Counted from the stretch's first letter, positions 1 through 10,518 are shown. The stretch is DNA of 37,587 nucleotides from Pseudomonas sp. TH10 (GCF_016651255.1 NZ_JAEKEG010000172.1:1-37587), one strand, 5' to 3'. Program-made: numbers and translations. Notes: generated by a model from the sequence alone, not told the origin.

Positions 1-2
1 GG

Positions 3-1076
3 GCCCGTGAAGCCATCCGCATCATCGAGGCGGATTTCCAGCGCAGCGCCGACACCCACCTGATCCCTTTGCCGTTGCCGGGTTTTGCGGGCATCGAGTT
101 GTATTTCAAGGATGAGTCGAGCCATCCGACCGGCAGCCTCAAACATCGGCTGGCGCGTTCGCTGTTTCTCTACGCGCTGTGTAACGGCTGGCTGAAGCCC
201 GGTGCGCCGGTGATCGAGGCGTCCAGCGGTTCCACGGCGATTTCTGAGGCGTATTTCGCACGCATGCTCGGTTTGCCGTTCATTGCGGTGATGCCGGCGA
301 CCACGTCGAAGGAGAAGATCGCGCAGATTGCCTTCTATGGTGGGCAAAGCCACCTGGTGAAAGATCCGACGCAGATCTACGCCGAATCCGAGCGCCTGGC
401 CCGTGAGCATGGCGGTCATTTCATCGACCAGTTCACCTACGCCGAGCGCGCTACCGACTGGCGCGCGAACAACAACATCGCCGAGTCGATCTTCCAGCAG
501 ATGCGCTACGAAAAGCACCCGGAACCGAGCTGGCTGATTTCCAGCCCCGGCACCGGCGGCACCACCGCGACTCTTGGCCGATACGTGCGCTATCGCCAGC
601 ACTGCACCCGCGTTCTGTGCGCGGATGCCGAGCGTTCGGTGTTCTTCGATTTCTACCAGACTGGCGACGCAAGCCTGCGCCTCGATTGCGGTTCGCGAAT
701 TGAAGGCATTGGCCGACCACGGGTCGAAGCGTCGTTCCTGCCAAAGGTGATCGATGCAATGGTCAAAGTGCCGGACGCCTTGTCACTCGCCGCCATGCAT
801 TATCTAGCGCAGCGTCTTGGGCGGCATGTTGGCGGGTCGAGCGGGACCAATCTGATCGGCGCCTTGATGGCGGCGCAACAGATGAAAGTGGCGGGGGAGT
901 CGGGATCGATCGTGGCGATTCTGTGCGATGGCGGCGAGCGGTATGCCGACACCTATTACGATCCGGAATGGCTGAAGGCGCAGGGGTATGAGTTGGACGC
1001 TTTGATCGAGGCAGTTGCAGCAAGCGCAGAGCGCGGCGAGGCGCTGCCGACCAGCGTTTTACGCGCCAACATCTGA
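3..1076 (+). CDS. PLP-dependent cysteine synthase-family protein, 5' end outside the window
   Basis: This is a fold-type II pyridoxal-phosphate enzyme of the cysteine synthase/cystathionine beta-synthase superfamily. The frame is open from the first bases of the window (reading [12 protein letters not shown]), so the start codon lies a few codons upstream. The TTG at 69 is internal. The PLP lysine should be the K of GSLKH (codon 141-143). [11 protein letters not shown] follows as the substrate-binding loop, and [15 protein letters not shown] carries the glycine-rich PLP-phosphate loop. The C-terminal part contains GGSSGTN and ILCDGGERY, as in CysK-like proteins. About 358 residues are visible. 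The sequence is divergent from the housekeeping CysK and CysM, so the true substrate is uncertain; a beta-replacement or desulfhydrase activity on cysteine-like amino acids is inferred. It converges on the FAD oxidoreductase gene across a REP element. Confidence 0.85.
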   Translation, partial: AREAIRIIEADFQRSADTHLIPLPLPGFAGIELYFKDESSHPTGSLKHRLARSLFLYALCNGWLKPGAPVIEASSGSTAISEAYFARMLGLPFIAVMPATTSKEKIAQIAFYGGQSHLVKDPTQIYAESERLAREHGGHFIDQFTYAERATDWRANNNIAESIFQQMRYEKHPEPSWLISSPGTGGTTATLGRYVRYRQHCTRVLCADAERSVFFDFYQTGDASLRLDCGSRIEGIGRPRVEASFLPKVIDAMVKVPDALSLAAMHYLAQRLGRHVGGSSGTNLIGALMAAQQMKVAGESGSIVAILCDGGERYADTYYDPEWLKAQGYELDALIEAVAASAERGEALPTSVLRANI

Positions 1077-1119
1077 AGGCGCTGCGGCACTGAAGAGCCT
1101 ATGTGGTAGACCTATGTAA

Positions 1120-1195
1120 GCGAGCCTGCTCGCAATTGCGGATTAACATTCACCAGATATGCTGGCTGATCGTATGCAATCGCGAGCAGGCTCGC
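1120..1195. repeat. REP element pair (inverted repeat)
   Basis: Two 20-base arms at 1120-1139 and 1176-1195 are inverted copies with one mismatch, built on the core GCGAGCAGGCTCGC. The right arm continues into CTCCCACAGG. This is typical of Pseudomonas REP sequences between convergent genes. It sits between the cysteine synthase-like gene and the FAD oxidoreductase gene and could form a long hairpin in either transcript. Confidence 0.8.
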
Positions 1196-1237
1196 TCCCA
1201 CAGGTTTTTCCACAAGCTTTTGTAGTGGCTTAGAACA

Positions 1238-2850
1238 TCAGGCCTCGAGGCCGAGTATGTCGCGAGCCACTGCTTCGGCGATCCGGATCCCGTCCACACC
1301 TGCCGAGAGAATCCCGCCCGCATAACCGGCGCCTTCACCCGCCGGGAACAGACCCTTGACGTTGAGGCTCTGCATCGACTCGTCGCGGGTAATGCGCAGC
1401 GGCGAGGACGTGCGGGTTTCGATCCCGGTCAGCACCGCGTCGTGCAGCGAGTAGCCGCGAATCTGTTTTTCGAAGGCAGGCAGTGCTTCACGAATCGCTT
1501 CGATGGCAAACGCCGGCAGCGCCAGGGCCAGGTCCCCCAAGGCGACTCCGGGTTTATAGGACGGCTCGACACTCCCCAGTGCGGTGGACGGCTTGCCGGC
1601 AATGAAGTCCCCGACCAGTTGCGCCGGGGCTTCGTAGTTGCTGCCCCCAGCACGAAAGCGTGGGACTCCAGGCGTTCCTGCAGCTCGATCCCGGCCAGTG
1701 GGCCGCCCGGATAATCGACTTCCGGAGTAATACCGACAACGATGCCGGAGTTGGCATTACGCTCGTTACGCGAGTACTGGCTCATGCCGTTGGTGACGAC
1801 GCGGTTCGGCTCCGAAGTTGCCGCGACCACGGTACCGCCCGGGCACATGCAGAAGCTGTAGACCGAACGGCCGTTCTTGGCGTGGTGCACCAGTTTGTAG
1901 TCGGCGGCGCCCAACTTCGGGTGACCGGCGTATTTGCCCAGTCGTGCACGGTCGATCAGCGACTGCGGGTGCTCGATGCGGAAACCCACCGAGAACGGCT
2001 TGGCTTCCATGAACACGCCACGGCCATGGAGCATGCGGAAGGTGTCGCGGGCACTGTGGCCGAGGGCCAGAACCACGTGTTTCGAATGCAGGGTTTCACC
2101 GCTGGCCAGTTCAACGCCGACCAGTTGGCCGTCTTCGATCAGTACGTCGGTGACGCGCTCCTGGAAGCGCACTTCGCCGCCCAGTTCGCGGATCTGCTCG
2201 CGCATGTTTTCAACCATGCCGGTCAGACGGAACGTACCGATGTGCGGCTTGCTGACGTAGAGGATTTCTTCCGGCGCGCCGGCCTTGACGAACTCGTGCA
2301 GGACTTTGCGGCCAAGGAACTTCGGATCCTTGATCTGGCTGTACAGCTTGCCGTCGGAGAACGTCCCCGCGCCGCCTTCGCCGAACTGTACGTTGGACTC
2401 GGGGTTAAGCACGCTTTTACGCCACAGGCCCCAAGTGTCCTTGGTGCGCTGACGGACTTCGGTACCGCGTTCGAGGACGATCGGCTTGAAGCCCATTTGT
2501 GCCAGCAGCAGACCTGCGAAGATCCCGCACGGGCCGAAACCGACGACAATCGGGCGCTGGCTCAGGTCGCTTGGCGCCTGGCCGACAAATTTATAGCTGA
2601 CATCCGGCGCCACGTTGACGTTACGGTCGTCGGCGAACTTGCCCAGCACCTTGGCCTCGTCGCGTACGTTGAGGTCGATGGTGTAGATGAAGCAGAGTTC
2701 GGAGGACTTTTTGCGCGCATCGTAGCTGCGCTTGAACAAGGTGAAATCGAGCAAATCATCGCTGGCGATGCCCAGGCGCTGCACGATGGCAGGGCGCAGG
2801 TCTTCTTCGGGATGGTCGATTGGCAGCTTGAGTTCAGTGATTCGTAACAT
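1238..2850 (-). pseudogene. NAD(P)/FAD-dependent oxidoreductase (COG2509-like), frameshifted
   Basis: This encodes a flavoprotein dehydrogenase whose physiological substrate is unknown. The start is ATG at 2850 (MLRITELKLPID). A dinucleotide-binding motif reads VVGFGPCGIFAGLLLAQMG, and GEGGAGTFSDGKLYS follows it. The frame is intact until a G run (plus-strand C run 1644-1648). There HAFVLGG should continue as SNYEAPAQLVGDF, but the sequence switches frame and gives AATTKPRR instead. The correct C-terminus (ALALPAFAIEAIREALPAF to DILGLEA) is found in the next frame and ends with TGA at 1238. Restoring one G gives 538 codons (537 aa), a normal length for the family. The downstream half shows no other damage, so this is either a recent mutation or a homopolymer sequencing error. 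If real, the truncated product would lose the last quarter of the protein. Confidence 0.85.
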
Positions 2851-2948
2851 GGCGAGGATCCGGGTTCGCGGGGCGCACAACTGCGCCAAGGCGTTTGAAG
2901 GCCGCGATTATAAGCCGCAAAGCCCGGATTCGGTGAGGGCTAAAACGC

Positions 2949-3602
2949 TCAGTCGTTGCGTGATCCGCCGAAATACCCGCAGCCACGTTGCACCTGGCCG
3001 TCGATGCGCAGTTCGGCGCTCATGTGCTGCACGCTGCCGGTGCTGCTGTCGACGCAGCGCTGCGGCGCGACCCATAGCTCGATGCGCTGGTTGTTGGCTT
3101 CGCTGCTGAGGTTGAAGCGCCCGTCGCCCAATTGTTCTTCAACATACGGCACGGCGAGTGGCGGCAGGCCTTCGCGGTCGATGACCATGCCTTTGCCGCT
3201 GACTTTGACGTTCCACTCCGGGCCATGGCCGGCGGCACGCAGGATCAGCAGTTTGAAATTCGGATCGTCGCACGCCGTGCCCGAGCGTTCAACGCGGTAC
3301 AACTGCTGCAGGTCGAGGCGGTTGCCGTCGATGCGCCCGCGCACGTCGGCAAACAACTTGCCCTGATTGTCTGCCAGGGTCGCAGCCTCCTGCAGCACGC
3401 TGGTGCCACCGGTGTCGTTGACCACAAAACTGCTCGATTGATTGCACGGCTGGAACACCAGCTTGCCATCCGCCGCCGTCAACTGTCCCTGCATGCGGGT
3501 CTGGCCCACGTGGGAGGCGCTTTGCCGCGGACCATCGAACAACTGGCACGCGGCAAACAATGGAAGCAAGGCAACGAGGACAAGGGAACGGGCAACACGC
3601 AT
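2949..3602 (-). CDS. predicted lipoprotein, COG3650-like C-terminal domain
   Basis: This is a 217-residue predicted outer- or inner-membrane lipoprotein. The chosen start is ATG at 3602 because it opens directly into a lipoprotein signal peptide (MRVARSLVLVALLPLFAAC). The lipobox is LFAAC and lipidation is expected on Cys19. An upstream in-frame extension lacks signal-peptide character. The mature part has two regions. The first contains FQPCNQSSSFVVND. The second, C-terminal, contains GHGPEWNVKVSGKG, CVDSSTGSVQHMSAEL and a final GCGYFGGS, resembling the C-D-xSG...GCG pattern of COG3650-type proteins that may bind a ligand in the envelope. The function is unknown. It reads in the same direction as the FAD gene, 98 bp upstream of that gene's start-proximal side. 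Confidence 0.75.
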   Translation of the reverse strand: MRVARSLVLVALLPLFAACQLFDGPRQSASHVGQTRMQGQLTAADGKLVFQPCNQSSSFVVNDTGGTSVLQEAATLADNQGKLFADVRGRIDGNRLDLQQLYRVERSGTACDDPNFKLLILRAAGHGPEWNVKVSGKGMVIDREGLPPLAVPYVEEQLGDGRFNLSSEANNQRIELWVAPQRCVDSSTGSVQHMSAELRIDGQVQRGCGYFGGSRND

Positions 3603-3700
3603 CTTTGGTTCTCCAGACAAGTGCCGCCACGTTACGCAGCCTGACCGCTCATCACAACCCCGGCGATGCAGTGGCCTCCCCCTGGCTCCCACTGCCTGAA

Positions 3701-3720
3701 CCTGGATCAACCTGGATCAA
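3701..3720. repeat. 10-bp tandem duplication
   Basis: CCTGGATCAA occurs twice head to tail directly before a REP arm. It is probably a small slippage duplication with no evident function. Confidence 0.6.
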
Positions 3721-3724
3721 CTGT

Positions 3725-3786
3725 GGGAGCAAAGCTTGCTGGCGATAGCGATCTCAAGGGCGCCATCGCGGGCAAGCCTTGCTCCC
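3725..3786. repeat. REP element pair, GGGAGCAAG/GCTTGC type
   Basis: Arms of 22 bases at 3725-3746 and 3765-3786 are inverted copies with three mismatches (core ATCGCGGGCAAGC...GCTCCC). The same family occurs at 33909-33999. It lies between the lipoprotein gene and the SDR gene. Confidence 0.7.
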
Positions 3787-3847
3787 AAAGATCACCGGCA
3801 AGGCCCCACAGATCACTGGCAAGCCTCCCACAGACTGTCTCAGGCGC

Positions 3848-4447
3848 TCAGCCCACGTGAAAAGTCCGACCCGTCTGCAAGCCTTCTACGCTTTTGGCGT
3901 AAGCCAAAGCCACATCGGCCGCAGGAACCGGTTTGTACCCGCGGAAGTACGGCGCATAACTGCCCATCGCCTCCAACAGCACGGTCGGGCTGATGGAGTT
4001 CACGCGTAACCCGCGAGGCAATTCGATAGCCGCCGCGCGCACGAAGCTGTCCAGCGCGCCGTTGACCAGTGCCGCCGATGCGCCGCTGCGGATCGGATCG
4101 TGGCTGAGTACGCCGGTGGTGAAGGTGAATGAGGCGCCATCGTTGGCGAACTCACGGCCGATCAGCAGCAGGTTGACCTGACCCATCAATTTGTCTTTCA
4201 GGCCGAGGGCGAAGCTGTCGGCGTTCATCTCTCCCAGCGGGGCAAAGGTCACGTTACCGGCGGCGCAGACCAGTGCGTCGAACTTGCCGGTCTGCTCGAA
4301 CAGCTTGCGGATGGATGCGCTGTCACTGATATCCACATGGAAATCGCCGCTGTTGCGACCAATGCGAATGACTTCGTGGCGTTGCGAGAGCTCTTTGTCT
4401 ACGGCCGAACCGATGGTGCCGCCCGCGCCTATCAACAGAATTTTCAT
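3848..4447 (-). CDS. short-chain dehydrogenase/reductase family protein lacking YxxxK
   Basis: This is a 199-residue Rossmann-fold protein. The start is ATG at 4447, giving MKILLIGAGGTIGSAV with the GxGGxIG nucleotide-binding motif directly at the N-terminus. GAGGCACTGCACG before the ATG provides a Shine-Dalgarno. CAAGN (residues 70-75 region) is the usual SDR NAG-like motif. The normal catalytic YxxxK is absent. The equivalent stretch reads GASAALVNGALDSFVRAAA, with Asn in the alpha-F helix, as in the PRK07578-like subgroup. Other conserved parts are ELPRGLRVNSISPTVL and ALAYAKSVEG. It may be an atypical reductase or a nucleotide-binding regulatory protein. The gene is divergent from a LysR regulator, a common arrangement in which the regulator controls the SDR. 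Confidence 0.85.
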   Translation of the reverse strand: MKILLIGAGGTIGSAVDKELSQRHEVIRIGRNSGDFHVDISDSASIRKLFEQTGKFDALVCAAGNVTFAPLGEMNADSFALGLKDKLMGQVNLLLIGREFANDGASFTFTTGVLSHDPIRSGASAALVNGALDSFVRAAAIELPRGLRVNSISPTVLLEAMGSYAPYFRGYKPVPAADVALAYAKSVEGLQTGRTFHVG

Positions 4448-4551
4448 CGTGCAGTGCCTCAAGTGTTTGAACGAGGTTTCAGTCTAGAGTGGTTTTTTCT
4501 GCAGATAAGCGTGCTAATGGGCAACCTTTGGTTTTCAAATGGAAACAATCC
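4448..4551. promoter_or_regulatory. divergent control region between SDR and LysR genes
   Basis: This 104-bp gap must hold both promoters. On the minus strand TAGACT, about 16 bp after a weak TTATCT, is a possible -10/-35 for the SDR gene. An interrupted palindrome GTTTTC-AAAT-GGAAAC at 4531-4546 lies just before the LysR start and could be a LysR-type site. The elements are only weakly matched to consensus. Confidence 0.35.
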
Positions 4552-5460
4552 ATGAGCGAAATGGATGATCTCGCAGCGTTTGCCGTGTTGATTGAAGCCG
4601 GAAACTTTACCCTGGCCGCGCAGCAATTGGGCTGTAGCAAGGGCCAGTTGTCCAAGCGCATCAGCCATCTGGAGACACAGTTTGCCGTGGTGTTGCTGCA
4701 TCGCACGACTCGCCGGTTGAGCCTGACCGCCGCGGGCGCTGCGCTGTTGCCGCAGGCGCAGGCGCTTGTCGTCCAGGTCGAAAGAGCGCGTCAGGCCTTG
4801 GCGCGACTGAAAGACGACATGGCCGGTCCCGTGCGTATGACGGTTCCGGTTTCGCTGGGGGAAACCTTCTTCGATGGTCTGCTGCTGGAGTTCTCGCAGC
4901 AGTATCCCGAGGTGCAGATCGAGCTGGAGCTGAACAACAGCTACCGCGATCTGTCCCGGGACGGCTTCGATCTGGCGATTCGCAGCGAAGTGGCGAATGA
5001 CGAGCGACTGGTGGCCAAACCGCTGCTGGCCTGGCAGGAAATGACCTGCGCCAGCCCTGTGTACCTTGAACACTATGGTGAGCCCGCAACACCACAGGCA
5101 CTGGCAGAGCACCGCTGCCTGCTCAATAGCCATTACAGCGGTCGCGAAGAATGGCTCTATCACCAGCAGCACGAGTTGCTGCGGGTGCGAGTGATGGGAC
5201 CGTTCGCCAGTAATCATTACAGCCTGCTGAAGAAAGCGGCGCTGGCGGGTGCGGGGATTGCGCGGTTGCCGTCGTATTTATTGCAAACGGAGTTGGCCGA
5301 CGGGCGCTTGCGCTGGTTGTTGCGTGACTATCAGACCCGCAGGATGCCCATGTATCTGGTGCATCCATACCAGGGCGGTTTGCCGAAACGCACGCAGGTG
5401 CTGGCGGACTATCTGATGGGGTGGTTCAAGCGCAGTGGTGAGGCGTTGGACAAGCTTTGA
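4552..5460 (+). CDS. LysR-family transcriptional regulator
   Basis: This is a 302-residue LysR-type regulator. The chosen start is ATG at 4552 (MSEMDDLAAFAVLIEAGNF); a second ATG at 4561 is also possible. The N-terminal winged HTH reads NFTLAAQQLGCSKGQLSKRISHLE, followed by the linker helix and TRRLSLTAAGAALL. The effector-binding domain begins around VRMTVPVSLGETFFDG and shows LAIRSEVANDERLVAKPL, typical of the group that controls neighbouring oxidoreductases. The most likely target is the divergent SDR gene. The effector cannot be deduced. The gene converges on livF across a short palindrome. Confidence 0.88.
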   Translation: MSEMDDLAAFAVLIEAGNFTLAAQQLGCSKGQLSKRISHLETQFAVVLLHRTTRRLSLTAAGAALLPQAQALVVQVERARQALARLKDDMAGPVRMTVPVSLGETFFDGLLLEFSQQYPEVQIELELNNSYRDLSRDGFDLAIRSEVANDERLVAKPLLAWQEMTCASPVYLEHYGEPATPQALAEHRCLLNSHYSGREEWLYHQQHELLRVRVMGPFASNHYSLLKKAALAGAGIARLPSYLLQTELADGRLRWLLRDYQTRRMPMYLVHPYQGGLPKRTQVLADYLMGWFKRSGEALDKL

Positions 5461-5478
5461 GGCATCGCATATAACCAC

Positions 5479-5505
5479 GTAGGAGCTGCCTCCGGCAGCT
5501 CCTAC
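5479..5505. repeat. perfect REP palindrome / bidirectional hairpin
   Basis: GTAGGAGCTGCC and GGCAGCTCCTAC form a 12-bp perfect stem with the loop TCC. It lies in the 57-bp gap between the convergent LysR and livF genes and shares its core with the repeats at 25448 and 35514. It could act as a shared 3'-end hairpin; no T-run follows on either side. Confidence 0.8.
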
Positions 5506-5517
5506 AGGGTACTGTGC

Positions 5518-6219
5518 CTAGCCGCCGAGGTACGCCTCACGTACTTTCGGGTCGGTCAGCAGCGCTTCACCGGTGCCTTGCATGACCACGCGGCCGTTCT
5601 CCAGAACGTACGCGCGGTCGGCGATTTTCAGCGCCTGGTTGGCGTTCTGCTCCACCAGGAACACCGTTACACCGTCCTTGCGCAGTTGTTCGATGATGTC
5701 GAAGATCTGCTGGATGATGATCGGTGCCAGGCCCAGCGACGGCTCGTCGAGCAGCAGCAGCTTGGGCTTGCTCATCAGCGCACGGCCGATGGCGAGCATT
5801 TGCTGTTCGCCGCCGGACATGGTGCCGCCGCGCTGGTTGAAGCGTTCTTTCAGGCGTGGGAAAAGTCCGAGAACCTTGTCCATCTGTTCCTGATAGTCGC
5901 CCTTGTCGGTGAAGAAGCCGCCCATGGAGAGGTTTTCTTCAACGGTCAGACGCGCGAACACCCGACGACCTTCCGGCACCACGGCGATGCTTTTACGCAT
6001 GATCTGCGACGAGTCCTGACCGACCAGTTCCTCACCCATGTAACGGATGCTGCCGCTGTGCGCTTGCGGCGAACCGCACAGCGTCATCAGCAGCGTCGAC
6101 TTGCCGGCACCGTTGGCGCCGATCAGGGTGACGATCTCGCCCTGACGGACTTCGACGTTGACGCTGTGCAGCGCCTGGATCTTGCCGTAGAAGGTGGAAA
6201 CGTTTTCGAACTGCAGCAT
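5518..6219 (-). CDS. livF: branched-chain amino acid ABC transporter, ATP-binding protein LivF/BraG
   Basis: This 233-residue ABC ATPase is one of the two cytoplasmic motor subunits for leucine, isoleucine and valine uptake. Walker A is GANGAGKST (residues 34-42), the signature is MSGGEQQMLAIGRAL and Walker B is LLLLDEPSLGLAP, with the HAM-family ending NGRVVMQGTGEALL. The start ATG at 6219 directly abuts the livG stop (6220-6222), so the two are translationally linked. It is the last gene of the leftward livKHMGF operon and ends against a palindrome shared with the LysR gene. The gene order equals braC-D-E-F-G of P. aeruginosa, where this gene is braG. Confidence 0.95.
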   Translation of the reverse strand: MLQFENVSTFYGKIQALHSVNVEVRQGEIVTLIGANGAGKSTLLMTLCGSPQAHSGSIRYMGEELVGQDSSQIMRKSIAVVPEGRRVFARLTVEENLSMGGFFTDKGDYQEQMDKVLGLFPRLKERFNQRGGTMSGGEQQMLAIGRALMSKPKLLLLDEPSLGLAPIIIQQIFDIIEQLRKDGVTVFLVEQNANQALKIADRAYVLENGRVVMQGTGEALLTDPKVREAYLGG

Positions 6220-6987
6220 TTACGCTTCCCCCAGGTAGGCTTTGATCACTTCAGGATTGTCGCGGATCTGTTCCGGCGTGCCGTCGGCCAGAGGCGTGCC
6301 CTGGTTGATCACGACGATGTGGTCGGAAATGCTCATGACCAGTTTCATGTCGTGTTCGATCAGCAGCACCGTCACGTTGTGCTCTTCACGCAGCACGCTG
6401 ATCAGCGCCTTGAGGTCTTCGGTTTCCTTCGGGTTCAGGCCGGCGGCTGGTTCGTCGAGCATGAGGATCCGCGGACGAGTCATCATGCAGCGAGCGATTT
6501 CCAGACGTCGTTGCTGACCGTAAGCCAGGGTGCCGGCGGTGCGGTTAGCGAACTCTTTGAGGTTGACCTTTTCCAGCCAGTACTCGGCAAACTCCATCGC
6601 CTCGCGCTCGCTTTTGCGGAACGACGGGGTCTTGAACAGGCCGGCCAGGAAGTTGGTGTTCAGGTGACGGTGCTGCGCGATCAACAGGTTCTCGACCGCC
6701 GTCATGTCCTTGAACAACCGTACGTTCTGGAAGGTCCGCACCACGCCTTTGAGGGCGATCTTGTGGCCCGGCAGGCCTTGAATCGGCTCGCCGTCGAGCA
6801 GGATGCTGCCGCCGGACGGCTTGTAGAAACCGGTCAGGCAGTTGAACACGGTGGTCTTGCCCGCGCCGTTCGGCCCGATCAAGGCAACCACCTGTTTTTC
6901 CTTCACGGTCAGGGCCACGCCGTTGACCGCCAGCAAGCCGCCGAAGCGCATGCTGAGGTTTTCAACTTTCAAGATCTCGCGGCTCAT
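6220..6987 (-). CDS. livG: branched-chain amino acid ABC transporter, ATP-binding protein LivG/BraF
   Basis: This 255-residue ABC ATPase pairs with LivF. Walker A is GPNGAGKTT (residues 38-46). [16 protein letters not shown] holds the Q-loop region, the signature is [15 protein letters not shown], Walker B is [14 protein letters not shown], and the switch histidine is in [15 protein letters not shown]. This is the usual length for the family. The ATG overlaps the end of livM by 4 bp (6984-6987), which indicates translational coupling. The P. aeruginosa name is braF. Confidence 0.95.
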   Translation of the reverse strand: MSREILKVENLSMRFGGLLAVNGVALTVKEKQVVALIGPNGAGKTTVFNCLTGFYKPSGGSILLDGEPIQGLPGHKIALKGVVRTFQNVRLFKDMTAVENLLIAQHRHLNTNFLAGLFKTPSFRKSEREAMEFAEYWLEKVNLKEFANRTAGTLAYGQQRRLEIARCMMTRPRILMLDEPAAGLNPKETEDLKALISVLREEHNVTVLLIEHDMKLVMSISDHIVVINQGTPLADGTPEQIRDNPEVIKAYLGEA

Positions 6988-8236
6988 TTTCGCAACTCCA
7001 TGTGTGGGCGTTGCATCGGCAGCAGACCTTGTGGACGCCAGATCATCATCAACACCATCAGCGCACCGAACATCAACATGCGGTATTCACTGAACTCACG
7101 CATCATTTCCGGCAACAGGATCATCACCACGGCCGCGAGAATCACGCCCAGTTGCGAGCCCATGCCACCCAACACAACGATGGCGAGAATGATCGCCGAC
7201 TCGATGAAGGTGAACGATTCCGGGGTCACCAGACCTTGACGGGCAGCGAAGAAGCTACCGGCGAAACCGGCGAAGCTCGCACCCAGGGTGAAAGCCGACA
7301 GCTTGATGATCGTCGGGTTGAGACCCAGCGCACGGCAGGCGATTTCGTCTTCACGCAGCGCTTCCCACGCACGGCCGATCGGCATGCGCAGCAAACGGTT
7401 GATGATGAACAGCGCCGCCAGCGCCAGCAACAGGGCAACCAGGTAAAGGAAAATCACCTTGTTGATCGAGTTGTATTGCAGGCCGAAATACTCGTGGAAG
7501 GTTTGCATGCCTTCCGCGGCTTTACGTTCGAAGGTCAGGCCGAAGAACGTTGGTTTCTCGATGTTGCTGATGCCGTTCGGGCCGCCGGTGATGTCGGTCA
7601 GGTTACGCAGGAACAGACGAATGATTTCGCCGAAACCCAACGTCACGATCGCCAGATAGTCGCCGCGCAGACGCAATACCGGGAAGCCCAGCAGGAAGCC
7701 GAACGTCGCCGCCATCAGGCCGGCAATCGGCAGGCAGATCCAGAAGCTCAGACCGTAGTAGTGCGACAACAGCGCGTAGCTGTAGGCGCCGACGGCGTAG
7801 AAACCGACGTAACCGAGGTCGAGCAGACCGGCCAGACCGACGACGATGTTCAGGCCGAGGCCGAGCATCACGTAGATCAGGATCAGCGTCGCGATGTCCA
7901 CCGCGCCACGCGAACCGAAGAACGGCCACACCAGTGCACCGATGATCAGCGCAATGATGAAGTAGCGTTGCGTGGTCGGCAGGGTCAGGAAGTTGCTGGC
8001 CTTGGCCGGGATCAACGGCAGGCCCGGCGAGGAATTCCACGCCTTGCTGATCTGCTGGTTGAACAGCACCCGCAAGAACATCAGCACCGAGCAGATGGCG
8101 ATGATTGCAAGGGTCATGTTGCTGGTGCCGTGGACTTCCAGGTTGATGCCGACGATGGTCAGTTTGAGGCCGAGCACCGGATACGCAACTGCCCAAACCA
8201 AGAGCGCACTGAACAGTGCCTGTTTAAGATTCCTAG

Positions 8237-8240
<4 letters not shown>
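6984..8240 (-). CDS. livM: high-affinity branched-chain amino acid ABC transporter permease LivM/BraE
   Basis: This 418-residue inner-membrane permease, with about ten hydrophobic segments, forms the channel with LivH. It carries the long N-terminal extension with a DUF3382-type region (two membrane spans before residue 90) seen in Pseudomonas BraE. The core motif region reads [25 protein letters not shown], and the cytoplasmic EAA-like loop is [19 protein letters not shown]. It ends in [17 protein letters not shown]. It overlaps livH and livG by 4 bp each, so all four membrane and ATPase genes form one tightly coupled unit. Confidence 0.94.
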
Positions 8241-9160
<920 letters not shown>

Positions 9161-9340
9161 TACAACGCTCCTAAAAACCTGATACGCATTTCACTGGTGG
9201 AGTCATTTTCCCGCCCGGCCCCGTGGATCTATATCCACTTCGAATCCGGGTTTTGCCAGCGAACCGCTGATGACGGTTTTGAGATTTTCAGGTGGGGAGA
9301 CTTGCGGATCACGCAAGCGCGGCCCATACATTCGTAAAAC

Positions 9341-9366
9341 AAAGCCCACGGCACGCCGTGGGCTTT
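9341..9366 (-). terminator. rho-independent terminator/attenuator after livK
   Basis: AAAGCCCACGGC and GCCGTGGGCTTT form a perfect 12-bp stem with a 2-base loop. On the minus strand a T-rich tail (GTTTTAC) follows. It lies 25 bp after the livK stop and upstream of livH. This fits partial termination, which gives more binding protein than permease. Confidence 0.8.
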
Positions 9367-9390
9367 ATTGGCAGTCAGTCAGGCAGCGCC

Positions 9391-10518
9391 TTACTGAGGC
9401 GAAACTTCAGTTTTTGGTTTGCCGAAGTGCCACTCGTAAACCACAAATTTGAAGTCCTTCAGGTCGCCCTTGGCGTCGAAGCTCAGGTCGCCAGTCGGGG
9501 TTTTGAAGGTGCCGGCGTGAATGGCCTCGGCTACTTTGGCCGGGTCTTCGGATTTCGCTGCGGCGATACCGCCGGCGATCACTTCAACTGCCGAGTAGGA
9601 CGGGAACACGAAAGGACCGCTCGGGTCTTCTTTCTTCGCCTTGAATGCATCAGCCAGGGCGACGTTGGCCGGATCCTGGTCGAAGGATTTCGGCAGGGTC
9701 ACCAGCAGACCTTCGGAAGCGTCTTTGGCGATCTGCGAAATGGAGTCGTTACCCACGCCTTCCGGACCCATGAACTTGGCTTTCAGGCCTTTTTCAGCAG
9801 ACTGACGCAGGATCAGGCCCAGCTCTGGGTGGTAGCCGCCGTAGTAAACGAAGTCGACGTTGGCTTGCTTGAGTTTGGCGATGATCGAGGAGAAGTCCTT
9901 GTCGCCGGCGTTGACGCCTTCGAACACGGCAACTTTCACGCCTTTCTTTTCAAGGGTCGATTTGACGGCGGTGGCGATGCCTTCACCGTATTGCTGTTTG
10001 TCGTGCAATACCGCAACGATTTTCGGTTTCACGTGATCGGCAATGTAGTTACCGGCGGCAGGGCCCTGGGCGCTGTCCAGACCGATGGTGCGGAAGACCA
10101 TTTTGTAACCACGGGCGGTGATGTCCGGGCTGGTGGCAGCCGGGGTGATCATGATCACGCCTTCGTCTTCGTAGATGTCCGAAGCCGGTTGAGTGGAGCT
10201 GGAGCACAGGTGACCGACCACGAACTTGACGCCGTCGTTGACGACCTTGTTCGCTACCGCTACCGCTTGTTTCGGATCGCAGGCATCGTCGTATTCAACG
10301 GCTTCGAGTTTCTTGCCGTCGACGCCGCCCTTGGCGTTGATCTGCTCGATGGCCATTTTCGCGCCACTGAACTGCATGTCGCCGTATTGGGCTACTGGAC
10401 CGGTCTTAGGGCCGGCGATACCGATTTTGATGGTGTCAGCTGCGAACGAATGGCTGGCAACCCCGGCCAGAACCATAGCGGCAAACAGTTTGGAAATCTG
10501 CTTAGTAGCCTTAGTCAT
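9391..10518 (-). CDS. livK: branched-chain amino acid ABC transporter substrate-binding protein LivK/BraC
   Basis: This is a 375-residue periplasmic binding protein of the Leu/Ile/Val type. The Sec signal peptide runs MTKATKQISKLFAAMVLAG to SHSFA, with cleavage expected after Ala26 before ADTIKIG. Family landmarks are GPKTGPVAQYGD, AVEYDDACDPKQAVAVANK, VVGHLCSSSTQPASD and YYGGYHPELGLILRQ. The two cysteines of the DDACDP and HLCSSS region are those of the conserved disulfide in BraC. The start ATG at 10518 has GTGGAGCACT as ribosome-binding site. The protein delivers leucine, isoleucine, valine and probably alanine or threonine (known for P. aeruginosa BraC) to LivHMGF. Confidence 0.95.
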   Translation of the reverse strand: MTKATKQISKLFAAMVLAGVASHSFAADTIKIGIAGPKTGPVAQYGDMQFSGAKMAIEQINAKGGVDGKKLEAVEYDDACDPKQAVAVANKVVNDGVKFVVGHLCSSSTQPASDIYEDEGVIMITPAATSPDITARGYKMVFRTIGLDSAQGPAAGNYIADHVKPKIVAVLHDKQQYGEGIATAVKSTLEKKGVKVAVFEGVNAGDKDFSSIIAKLKQANVDFVYYGGYHPELGLILRQSAEKGLKAKFMGPEGVGNDSISQIAKDASEGLLVTLPKSFDQDPANVALADAFKAKKEDPSGPFVFPSYSAVEVIAGGIAAAKSEDPAKVAEAIHAGTFKTPTGDLSFDAKGDLKDFKFVVYEWHFGKPKTEVSPQ

